From Planctomycetota bacterium (GTDB lineage: Bacteria; Planctomycetota; Planctomycetia; Planctomycetales; Planctomycetaceae): DNA of 5,876 nucleotides. Positions 1 to 5,463 of this stretch are shown piece after piece (the first letter of the stretch is position 1; each line of letters begins with the position of its first letter). Both the position numbers and the translations under genes were made by a program. The stretch is from the NCBI GenBank assembly GCA_013151585.1, contig JAADHY010000415.1, forward strand, positions 1-5,876. The letters run 5' to 3'. Under the pieces are notes generated by a model. The model searched no databases. It was not told where the DNA came from and saw only the letters and a program-made list of their open reading frames with translations.

Positions 1-437
1 CCCAATCTCGGCTTGGCCGGAACGACACAGGCCAGGAAGTTGCTTTCGCGCGGATCGAGCAAGGCTTCATCGGTCAGCGTCCCTGGCGTGACGATCTGCA
101 CGACTTCGCGTTTGACCAGCCCCTTAGCCTTTTTCGGATCCTCCACCTGCTCGCAGATGGCCGCCCGATACCCGGCCCGAATCAACTTCTGCAGATAGCT
201 TTCCAGTGCATGGTAGGGGAAGCCGGCCATGGGGATGGGATTGGGCGAGCCTTTGTCGCGGCTGGTGAGCGTCAGGCCGAGCACTTTGGCCGCCACTTCG
301 GCATCTTCGTAGAACAGCTCGTAGAAGTCCCCCATCCGGAACAGAAGCAGCGAGTCCGGATTCTGACGCTTCACTTCCAGATACCGCTCCATCATCGGAG
401 TGGATTTTCCGGGAGACTTCCTGCGCGGCTCGGCCAT
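1..437 (-). CDS. mutS: DNA mismatch repair protein MutS, N-terminal part (truncated by window edge)
   Basis: MutS recognises mismatched or looped-out bases in newly replicated DNA and, with MutL, triggers excision of the new strand. Only the first 145 codons are present, against roughly 850-900 residues in the family, so the clamp and ATPase domains lie outside the window. The visible part is the mismatch-recognition domain and the start of the connector. It has the hallmark FRMGDFYELFYEDA block at residues 33-46; F38 and E40 are the Phe-x-Glu pair that stacks on and hydrogen-bonds the mispaired base (F36/E38 in E. coli). Next come PIPMAGFPYHA, AICEQVEDP and VTPGTLTDE, all typical of MutS. 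The ATG at 437-435 follows the prs stop by 5 nt and has no Shine-Dalgarno sequence, which suggests translation coupled to prs. An ATG at codon 15 or 16 is an alternative start, but the longer N-terminus matches other MutS proteins. Identification is secure. Confidence 0.96.
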   Translation of the reverse strand, partial: MAEPRRKSPGKSTPMMERYLEVKRQNPDSLLLFRMGDFYELFYEDAEVAAKVLGLTLTSRDKGSPNPIPMAGFPYHALESYLQKLIRAGYRAAICEQVEDPKKAKGLVKREVVQIVTPGTLTDEALLDPRESNFLACVVPAKPRL

Positions 438-442
438 GGCGA

Positions 443-1513
443 TCAAGCTGTCGGATGGGTCGAGGTGTCGGGAAACAGCATGCTGACGCTCGTCCGCTCG
501 TGGATCGATCGGATCGCTGCGGCGAATAAGGGAGCGACCGTGACGACTTCGACGTTCGGAGGTAATGGTTCGACGTGCTGTTCGATCGTGTCCGTTAAGA
601 ACATTTTGCGGATGCGGCTGTTTGCGATCCGTTCCGATGCGCCCTCGGACAAGACGCCGTGTGTCACCGCCGCGTAGATGTCTCGAGCTCCCCGAGATTC
701 TAGCGCTTCGGCCATCTCGGTCAGCGAGCGGCCGGTGATGGTGAAATCGTCGACCAGCAAGACGTTGCGATCCCGAACGTCGCCGATGACTTCCAACACT
801 TCGACCGTCTCGGAATGATCCTTTCGCTGCTTGGTCCCAATGACCACCGGCGCGCCCAGCAGTCGCCCGTAGTCGACGGCCTCTTTGGCGAACCCCACGT
901 CCGGACTGCACACGACCAGATCGGGGATTTTCAACTGCCGGATGTGCTCGCACAGCACGTGCCGTCCGTAAAGGTGATCAACAGGGATGCGGAAGAAGCC
1001 CTGAATCTGCGGACTGTGCAGGTCCATCGTCAGCACCCGGTCCGCTCCGGCCGCTTCGATGGCGTCCGCGCACACCCGGGCTCGGATCGAAACGCGGGGC
1101 TCGTCCTTCTTGTCGCCCTTGGCATAGCTGAAAAAGGGGATGACGGCCGTCACTTGCTGGGCACTGGCCCGTTTCAGCGCGTCGATCCAGAAAAGCAGCT
1201 CGACAAAGTTGTCGTTGACCGGCCGGTGCACGCCTTGGATCACAAAGACGTCCCGACCGCGGACGTTTTCTTTGACGCGAACAAACACATTTCCTTCGCT
1301 GAACACGTGCGTTTCGCTCGGCACCAGCCGAATGCGCAGCTCGTTCGCGATGGCTTTCGCCAGCAACGGATTCCCAGAGCCCGCCACGACGGCCAGCTCG
1401 CCTTGCGGCGGCTGAAAGGGCTGCGGTCGAGGCCCCGAGAGATCGTGCAGTTTGTCAAGCGGCATTGTCATTTCGAGCGTGTCCGGTGTGGGGTTGGCAA
1501 AAGTCCCGGTCAC
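443..1513 (-). CDS. prs: Ribose-phosphate pyrophosphokinase (PRPP synthetase), divergent subtype
   Basis: This cytosolic enzyme transfers pyrophosphate from ATP to ribose 5-phosphate, making PRPP for purine, pyrimidine, histidine, tryptophan and NAD synthesis. From the GTG start the protein has 356 residues; the family usually has about 315. Visible signatures are VNDNFVELLFWIDALKRASA (99-118), DLHSPQIQGFF with catalytic His166, PVDHLYG (177-183), the flexible-loop Lys228 and Arg230, the PRPP-binding loop VDDFTITGRS (254-263), and the C-terminal IHERTSVSMLF. The ATP-binding loop reads YAKGDKKDEPR rather than the classical YARQDRK, and the PRPP loop ends TGRS rather than TGGT or TAGT. This points to a divergent subtype, not a dead copy, because the catalytic His and the Asp pair remain. 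The start is uncertain. The GTG at 1513 is the first possible one, but ATGs at 1471 and 1465 (342 and 340 residues) are equally plausible; none has a clear ribosome-binding site, and the conserved core begins only near residue 39. mutS follows 5 nt after the TGA. Confidence 0.95.
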   Translation of the reverse strand: MTGTFANPTPDTLEMTMPLDKLHDLSGPRPQPFQPPQGELAVVAGSGNPLLAKAIANELRIRLVPSETHVFSEGNVFVRVKENVRGRDVFVIQGVHRPVNDNFVELLFWIDALKRASAQQVTAVIPFFSYAKGDKKDEPRVSIRARVCADAIEAAGADRVLTMDLHSPQIQGFFRIPVDHLYGRHVLCEHIRQLKIPDLVVCSPDVGFAKEAVDYGRLLGAPVVIGTKQRKDHSETVEVLEVIGDVRDRNVLLVDDFTITGRSLTEMAEALESRGARDIYAAVTHGVLSEGASERIANSRIRKMFLTDTIEQHVEPLPPNVEVVTVAPLFAAAIRSIHERTSVSMLFPDTSTHPTA

Positions 1514-1566
1514 TGGGCCGGGGGGCGATCCGCCCGATTTCCCCGTCGGCTGGAGAACCCGACTGA

Positions 1567-1594
1567 ATCATATCGCCCATTAAGGCGAACTCAA
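1567..1594 (-). promoter_or_regulatory. Candidate sigma70-type promoter for prs-mutS with an inverted repeat in its spacer
   Basis: Read on the minus strand, a -35 box TTGAGT (1594-1589) is followed after 16 nt by a -10 box TATGAT (1572-1567), which differs from the consensus at one base. Transcription would start near 1560, about 50 nt before the GTG and about 90 nt before the ATG start of prs. The 16-nt spacer is itself an inverted repeat, TCGCC-N6-GGCGA (1573-1588). That is a good position for a repressor or activator site. The boxes are seen directly; promoter use and regulator binding are inferred. Confidence 0.55.
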
Positions 1595-1624
1595 GCGTGC
1601 GACGGACGGTTCTTCAGCGCGCCG

Positions 1625-1659
1625 TTCTCGAACCGCCGCTCGGCGGCCAATCGCGAGAA
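1625..1659. repeat. Nested inverted repeat between the divergent prs and serC promoters
   Basis: An outer arm TTCTCG (1625-1630) pairs with CGAGAA (1654-1659). It encloses an inner perfect repeat CCGCCG-CT-CGGCGG (1633-1646). The structure lies between the -35 boxes of the two divergent candidate promoters and outside both inferred transcripts. A protein-binding site is therefore more likely than an RNA element, although a GC-rich region produces some such repeats by chance. Confidence 0.35.
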
Positions 1660-1695
1660 TTCAAGGAAATTTTCGGTCGACGCCGGCGGGCAAAG

Positions 1696-1724
1696 TTGAC
1701 GGGCGAGTTCGGCGTCCTTATAGA
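1696..1724 (+). promoter_or_regulatory. Candidate sigma70-type promoter for serC
   Basis: A -35 box TTGACG (1696-1701, five of six consensus bases) and a -10 box TATAGA (1719-1724, four of six) are separated by the optimal 17 nt. Transcription would start near 1731, giving a leader of about 75 nt before the serC ATG. It is the best plus-strand promoter match I found upstream of the gene. Confidence 0.6.
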
Positions 1725-1790
1725 GTCGCAACGTTCGGCGGTGTGCGGCGCGACGATGTCGCGCGTAACGACAGAGCGTCCATTGCCAGA

Positions 1791-1797
1791 AGGGAGG
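1791..1797 (+). promoter_or_regulatory. Ribosome binding site of serC
   Basis: AGGGAGG lies 7 nt before the ATG at 1805. This strong Shine-Dalgarno match fixes the serC start and contrasts with prs and mutS, which have none. Confidence 0.8.
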
Positions 1798-1804
1798 CCA
1801 CCTG

Positions 1805-2887
1805 ATGACAGAACGAGTCTTCAATTTTTCGGCGGGGCCGGCCATGTTGCCCGAGCCGGTTTTGGAGGAGGCCCGGGAGAATTTGCTGTCCCTGGGAGAC
1901 ACAGGCATTGGGATTCTGGAACATTCGCACCGGGGTCCGGCGTTCAAGAAAGTCTACGAAGATGCGGTGGCCCACTGTCGGCAACTGGCGGATATCCCCG
2001 AGGACTACCACATCCTATTCTTGCACGGCGGCGCGTCGATGCAGTTCTGTATGCTGCCGATGAACTTCTTGACGCCCGACGCCACCGCCGACTACCTGAT
2101 CACCGGCCGCTGGTCCCAGCGAGCCATCGAGCAAGCCCAGCGCTTCGGCCAGACTCACGTTGTCTGCTCCAGCAAGGACCGCAACTTCTGCTACATCCCC
2201 AAGGAGCGGCAGTACAGCGAGCGACCGACGTACGTGCATTTCACGTCGAACAACACCATCTACGGTACCCAATTTACCACGGAACCGGACGTGCCGGAGG
2301 GAGCGTTTTTGGCTTGCGACGCCAGCAGCGACATCTTCAGCCGCCCGATCGACATTACCAAATACGGTCTGATCTACGCTGGCGCGCAAAAGAATCTCGG
2401 CCCCAGCGGCATTGCGTTGGCCATCATCCGCGACGACCTGGTTCAACGCGGAGCCGAAAACCTGCCGGACATGCTGCAATATCGCACGCACGCCAAACAC
2501 AATTCTGCGTACAACACGCCAAGCACCTTCGGCATTTACGTGATGGGACTGGTTTTCAAATGGCTGCTCGACCAAGGCGGGCTCGCCGCGATGGAAGAGC
2601 GAAATCGGGCGAAGGCCAACAAGCTGTATGAATACCTGGACCAGAGCAGTCTGTTCCAGCCGACGGCCGACGCCGACAGCCGCTCGATGATGAACATCAC
2701 CTTCGTGACGGGCAACGATGAGCTGGATGCGAAGTTCTGCTCCGAGGCGGCCGAGCAGGGGCTCGCTGGACTGAAAGGCCACCGCAGCGTCGGCGGCATG
2801 CGGGCGAGCATCTACAACGCCTTTCCCGAACGGGGCGTGGATGCGCTGATCGACTTCATGCGGGACTTCGAAGCGAAGAACGGCTGA
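1805..2887 (+). CDS. serC: Phosphoserine aminotransferase
   Basis: This PLP enzyme converts 3-phosphohydroxypyruvate and glutamate to O-phosphoserine and 2-oxoglutarate, the second step of serine synthesis; in many bacteria it also acts in pyridoxal phosphate synthesis. The 360-residue length matches the family (362 in E. coli). The N-terminus starts with the typical VFNFSAGPAMLPEPVL. Other landmarks are SHRG (41-44) with the substrate-binding His42-Arg43, the cofactor-phosphate loop GGAS (75-78), Trp103 stacking on PLP, Asp172 near the pyridine nitrogen, and Schiff-base Lys196 in YAGAQKNLGPSG. YNTPST (236-241) would contact the cofactor phosphate of the partner subunit, and GHRSVGGMRASIYNA lies near the C-terminus. 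No key residue is missing. The gene stands alone on the plus strand, with its own promoter and Shine-Dalgarno sequence, divergent from prs and convergent with the carbonic anhydrase gene. A serA partner is not next to it here. Confidence 0.97.
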   Translation: MTERVFNFSAGPAMLPEPVLEEARENLLSLGDTGIGILEHSHRGPAFKKVYEDAVAHCRQLADIPEDYHILFLHGGASMQFCMLPMNFLTPDATADYLITGRWSQRAIEQAQRFGQTHVVCSSKDRNFCYIPKERQYSERPTYVHFTSNNTIYGTQFTTEPDVPEGAFLACDASSDIFSRPIDITKYGLIYAGAQKNLGPSGIALAIIRDDLVQRGAENLPDMLQYRTHAKHNSAYNTPSTFGIYVMGLVFKWLLDQGGLAAMEERNRAKANKLYEYLDQSSLFQPTADADSRSMMNITFVTGNDELDAKFCSEAAEQGLAGLKGHRSVGGMRASIYNAFPERGVDALIDFMRDFEAKNG

Positions 2888-2931
2888 TCGGACCTTTTTC
2901 CCGATTTTACCGTCTAAGAGCCAGCTCGAGA

Positions 2932-2981
2932 CCGGCCCGGACACCCGTCGGCGGCCGGGCGGCCCGGCTGGCAAGGGCCGG
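2932..2981. terminator. Nested GC-rich stem between convergent serC and carbonic anhydrase genes
   Basis: CCGGCCC (2932-2938) can pair with GGGCCGG (2975-2981), enclosing a tight hairpin GCCGGG-CGG-CCCGGC (2954-2968). It sits in the 99-nt gap between two converging genes, where a bidirectional terminator would be expected. There is no T-run after either arm, so it is not a classical intrinsic terminator. It may pause polymerase or be a Rho-type or 3'-end-stabilising structure. Confidence 0.4.
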
Positions 2982-2986
2982 GAGCG

Positions 2987-3673
2987 CTATTTCAGGAGCC
3001 CGACTTTACCCGTGTGCATGTCGAAAACGGCCCCGACGATCTGGATGGTGTTGGCCTTGATCTTGCGTCGGAGGTCCGGCACGCGCGACAGACGTTGGAC
3101 AGACCGCTGCACGTTTCGCGAGACGGCCCGCTCAATCCTTTGTTCCCGCGGCAACTCCTTCGGCAATCCCATTACCGCGGGCTCCATACGGTACAACAAC
3201 GAGACGATCTCGGCAGGCTCCCCGTCGGGATGCCCCAAAAGGTCGAGCGCGGCCGTCACCGCTCCGCAGTGCGAATGGCCCATCACAAGGATCAGCCGCG
3301 TTCCCAGATGATCCACGGCATATTCAATGCTTGCGGTCACGTCCGTGTCGACCACATTTCCCGCCACGCGGACCACAAACAGGTCGCCGAAACCTTGATC
3401 GAAGACCAACTCGGGCGGAACCCGCGAGTCGCTACAACCCAGGATGACCGCGAACGGGTGCTGCCCTTTCTCTAGCCGAGACCGCCACTGGCGAGCCTCG
3501 TGCGGATGCCGCGGAGTGCCGGCGACAAATCGGGCGTTCCCTTCTTGTAAACGCTTCAACGCCTCCTCCGCACTGATCCCCTGACCCTTTTCACCGGCGG
3601 TCGCCATCCCGAAACTGAACACCGCCACCACCGCCCCAACAAATACGGTCGCCCTCATCCCTCGTTCACTCAT
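2987..3673 (-). CDS. Exported beta-class carbonic anhydrase
   Basis: The enzyme interconverts CO2 and bicarbonate using zinc. In this 228-residue protein the metal ligands are Cys80 and Asp82 in CSDSRVPPE, with Arg84 completing the Asp-Arg dyad, and His133 and Cys136 in GHSHCGAV. The segments FVVRVAGNVV and ASIEYAVDHLGT are also typical. The N-terminus is a classical signal peptide: a short basic region (MSERGMR), a hydrophobic stretch (ATVFVGAVVAVFSFGMA) and a likely cleavage site after ATA, near residue 26. The mature enzyme should therefore act outside the cytoplasm. I chose the ATG at 3673 because AGGAGG lies 9 nt upstream and the signal peptide follows at once. The same frame stays open to a TTG at 3880, but the extra 69 residues would be encoded by the MITE-like element and look spurious. 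The gene converges on serC. The upstream metallopeptidase gene is on the same strand, 249 nt away. Confidence 0.94.
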   Translation of the reverse strand: MSERGMRATVFVGAVVAVFSFGMATAGEKGQGISAEEALKRLQEGNARFVAGTPRHPHEARQWRSRLEKGQHPFAVILGCSDSRVPPELVFDQGFGDLFVVRVAGNVVDTDVTASIEYAVDHLGTRLILVMGHSHCGAVTAALDLLGHPDGEPAEIVSLLYRMEPAVMGLPKELPREQRIERAVSRNVQRSVQRLSRVPDLRRKIKANTIQIVGAVFDMHTGKVGLLK

Positions 3674-3682
3674 GTGATGTCC

Positions 3683-3688
3683 CCTCCT
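3683..3688 (-). promoter_or_regulatory. Ribosome binding site of the carbonic anhydrase gene
   Basis: A perfect AGGAGG on the minus strand lies 9 nt before the ATG at 3673. It settles the start in favour of the signal-peptide form over the longer open frame. Confidence 0.8.
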
Positions 3689-3703
3689 CAGCAGAAAGCC
3701 CCC

Positions 3704-3834
3704 TAGTGCTCTGTCAACGGAAAGAATTGAGATCATCCTTTGTTGTGGCGTGGGCGTCTCGCCCGCGAACAGCAGCCGAAACGGCTGCACCACAATCAGC
3801 TTCAACGCCAACTTTTCGCTGTGACAAAGCACTA
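3704..3834. mobile_element. MITE-like element with terminal inverted repeats and TA duplication
   Basis: The ends GTGCTCTGTCA (3706-3716) and TGACAAAGCAC (3822-3832) are inverted repeats matching at 10 of 11 positions. Each is flanked by TA inside CTAG (3703-3706 and 3832-3835). A TA duplication is what IS630/Tc1-mariner-type transposases leave, so this 127-bp element is best read as a non-autonomous relic mobilised by such an enzyme; it has no transposase gene. Inside, TTGTGG (3743-3748) pairs with CCACAA (3790-3795) around two hairpins, GGGCG-TCT-CGCCC (3752-3764) and GCAGCCG-AAA-CGGCTGC (3772-3788). The DNA could fold as a cruciform and its transcript as a three-way junction. It lies just upstream of the carbonic anhydrase start. 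The family assignment is inferred from the ends alone. Confidence 0.65.
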
Positions 3835-3858
3835 GTTCGCCAGACAAAAGTATTGCTT

Positions 3859-3875
3859 CCCGCGGGAAACGCGGG
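3859..3875 (-). terminator. Possible terminator hairpin after the metallopeptidase gene
   Basis: CCCGCG (3859-3864) and CGCGGG (3870-3875) form a perfect 6-bp GC stem with a 5-nt loop. It begins 47 nt past the TAG of the minus-strand peptidase gene and lies outside the MITE-like element. On the minus strand the stem is followed by AAGCAATACTTTTG, so the T-run is displaced and termination would be weak. It could also be part of a dispersed GC-rich repeat. Confidence 0.3.
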
Positions 3876-3922
3876 CCCAACTTGCGGTGGCCGCCGAAGA
3901 GGATTCTATGGAACGCCGGGCG

Positions 3923-4867
3923 CTATTTCGAGCACGCAGTGAGCACCCAGTGACGAAACTGGGTGTCGATTTCCGTCGGAGTTTGTCCGTTGAACAAACG
4001 ACAGAGCGTGGCCAGCCCAGTCGGATCGGTGCGCACATTGTCCCGAAACGCTCGATAGTACTCAATCAGTTGATTCTGCGATTGAAGGAACATGCAAAAG
4101 TAGCGAGCGTGTGCGTAATCGACGGCTTCATGGCCCTCGCGGATCCGCCCCGTTGCCATGAGTGCCGCAATGGGCCGCAACCGGCCTGTCCGAAGCGCGT
4201 AAAGCAAATGATAACGCCGCCAGTTGACCGCTCCGACCAGCCGGCGGCCATCGGGCGAGAATTCCGCCTGCTCGTGCAACGACGCCAACCCCTCGTCAAA
4301 CCACTCGGGCATGTCCGGAAAATCGAAGTGCGCCAGAGCGTGCGTCAGCTCGTGAGCCAGCGTTCCGTTTCCCGTTTGGACATTGACCATGATTCGCCGA
4401 TCGGCCCGTTCGTAGTAGCCAGAGTAGGCGTCTCTTCTTTGGCCGTCGAATTCCCGAGAAAACTCGCGGTAGCTGGCGTTGTCGGCGAAGAGCAAGATCG
4501 CGATCGGGGCGTCCGGCCTCCGCTCGAAGTAGCATCGGGCAAGCACATCGGCTGTGGGGCGAATCGTCTCGCGGTAGTGTCGTTCCAATTCGGACGCAGA
4601 CAAGTTCCCGGCGATGACGTACGGAGGCCGGATGATCAAATGGAAATCGGCCGTGAGCAGAGCTGCCAGTTCGTCGGCCCGGACACGACAAGCCGCCGGC
4701 AAACTGGTCAACTCGCGGGCCGCTGCCGTCGGTTCCTCGGCGGAAACCTCCGGCGTGGACGGCCGGGACAAAGCCGCCTGACCTCGGCCCGCCATCGTCA
4801 ACCAGTAGCAGCCAGCGATGATTAGCACCGGTCCGATGGTAAGAACGATAACCCGCGCGAAACTCAC
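3923..4867 (-). CDS. Envelope-anchored HExxH zinc-metallopeptidase-like protein
   Basis: I recognise no named gene. The 314-residue protein carries the gluzincin zinc-site pattern: HELTH (172-176 from the GTG start) supplies two His ligands and the catalytic Glu173, and Glu192 in PEWFDEGLASL is the likely third ligand. The spacing and context resemble the peptidase-MA-like group. No substrate can be deduced, and a non-proteolytic role is possible. The N-terminus VSFARVIVLTIGPVLIIAGC is one hydrophobic segment ending in a lipobox-like IIAGC, so the protein is either a lipoprotein acylated on Cys20 or is held by a single membrane anchor, with the catalytic part outside the cytoplasm. A linker rich in Ala, Pro, Ser and Glu follows to about residue 50. 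I prefer the GTG at 4867, preceded by AGAGGGG (rather close), over the TTG at 4930, which has no ribosome-binding site and adds 21 polar residues before the export signal. TAGAAT at 4935-4930 on the minus strand could be a -10 box. Confidence 0.82.
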   Translation of the reverse strand: MSFARVIVLTIGPVLIIAGCYWLTMAGRGQAALSRPSTPEVSAEEPTAAARELTSLPAACRVRADELAALLTADFHLIIRPPYVIAGNLSASELERHYRETIRPTADVLARCYFERRPDAPIAILLFADNASYREFSREFDGQRRDAYSGYYERADRRIMVNVQTGNGTLAHELTHALAHFDFPDMPEWFDEGLASLHEQAEFSPDGRRLVGAVNWRRYHLLYALRTGRLRPIAALMATGRIREGHEAVDYAHARYFCMFLQSQNQLIEYYRAFRDNVRTDPTGLATLCRLFNGQTPTEIDTQFRHWVLTACSK

Positions 4868-5125
4868 GTCCCCTCTTTCCGCTCGAAAACCTGTTCCCGG
4901 AAAAGTGCGCTTTCGGTTGACTTCGCCCAATTCTAGTTCAAAAGGTGTGCCGTTTCCTTGACGAGAGCCGCGTGAAAACTCCCTGGGACGATATTGCCGC
5001 GATAGCAGTCGATTGCTACGATTCGATCCACAAACCCTTCCCTGTTTACCCAGCCGTCACACCTGATACCGGGCAGCACGCGGAACGCCCGCGCCGGCGT
5101 TGACGATTTCCCGCTTTTCTGAAGA
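4868..5125. other. Intergenic region upstream of the metallopeptidase gene, no clear gene
   Basis: I see no convincing gene here. A 69-codon open frame on the minus strand (5142-4933) has no ribosome-binding site, resembles no family I know and ends just before the peptidase gene; I treat it as chance. A weak -10-like TAGAAT (4935-4930, minus strand) may serve the peptidase gene. No repeat, tRNA or strong hairpin stands out. Confidence 0.5.
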
Positions 5126-5127
5126 AT
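5100..5127 (+). promoter_or_regulatory. Weak candidate promoter for glgB
   Basis: TTGACG (5100-5105) and AAGAAT (5122-5127, four of six -10 bases) are 16 nt apart. If used, they would give a glgB leader of roughly 340 nt. It is the best match I found upstream of glgB, but it is weak. Confidence 0.22.
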
Positions 5128-5398
5128 GGGACTTCGGCGCATTTATTTGACTTTGCGCTTGCGGTTCATCCAACGCGGCGATTCACGTTCCGTTTTGGCG
5201 CTTGGCCGGTGCCGGTACGTAAGAAAGGGTAGAGGGACGGCTGAGGCCGCGGCGGGGGGTTGTACACGTCGGGGTCTGTGCGGCCTGTGGGGGCCACCGT
5301 GTCCGACACGTCAGTCTTCTCAGGCCGACTGGGGGCAGGCGAGAAAGGCCAACCTACTGAGTTGCCGCCGAGGGCGGAACGGGACTGAAAGGGACTCG

Positions 5399-5422
5399 GC
5401 CGCCGGGAGGCAGCCCGGCGGC
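5399..5422 (+). promoter_or_regulatory. Strong hairpin in the glgB leader
   Basis: GCCGCCGGG (5399-5407) and CCCGGCGGC (5414-5422) form a perfect 9-bp GC stem with loop AGGCAG, ending 48 nt before the preferred glgB start. Only three T residues follow shortly after, so it is not a standard terminator. It could act as an attenuator or pause site, or block ribosome entry. Confidence 0.4.
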
Positions 5423-5456
5423 GGGCGTTTCACAGGAGAAAACGGATTTTCTGACC

Positions 5457-5463
5457 GGAAGGG
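5457..5463 (+). promoter_or_regulatory. Probable ribosome binding site of glgB
   Basis: GGAAGGG lies 7 nt before the ATG at 5471. It favours this start over the in-frame ATGs at 5126 and 5576, neither of which has a clear Shine-Dalgarno match. Confidence 0.55.

Noticed and set aside
815..1699. Long plus-strand open frame opposite prs
   Set aside because: It is the antisense shadow of prs, whose product is unmistakable, and shows no protein family features.
2015..2974. Long minus-strand open frame opposite serC
   Set aside because: It is a shadow of serC caused by high GC at third codon positions.
3712..3717. Perfect TTGACA on the minus strand at the left end of the MITE-like element, pointing at the carbonic anhydrase gene
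   Set aside because: At 16-18 nt spacing there is no acceptable -10 box, so a promoter supplied by the element is not supported.
2984..3928. The same GAAATAGCGC string at the 3' ends of the carbonic anhydrase and metallopeptidase genes
   Set aside because: It is only ten bases around the stop codons (Lys-stop) with different flanks, so most likely coincidence.
3706..3942. 78-codon plus-strand open frame across the MITE-like element
   Set aside because: It is a translation of the repeat's hairpins (peptides such as VAWASRPR) and has no start signal.
4933..5142. 69-codon open frame on the minus strand upstream of the metallopeptidase gene
   Set aside because: No ribosome-binding site, no recognisable family, atypical composition and no transcriptional context; it is probably chance.
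5221..5440. Possible RNase P RNA, 4.5S RNA or known riboswitch in the glgB leader
   Set aside because: I looked for the conserved cores of these RNAs and of the cobalamin, TPP, glycine and c-di-GMP riboswitches and found none.
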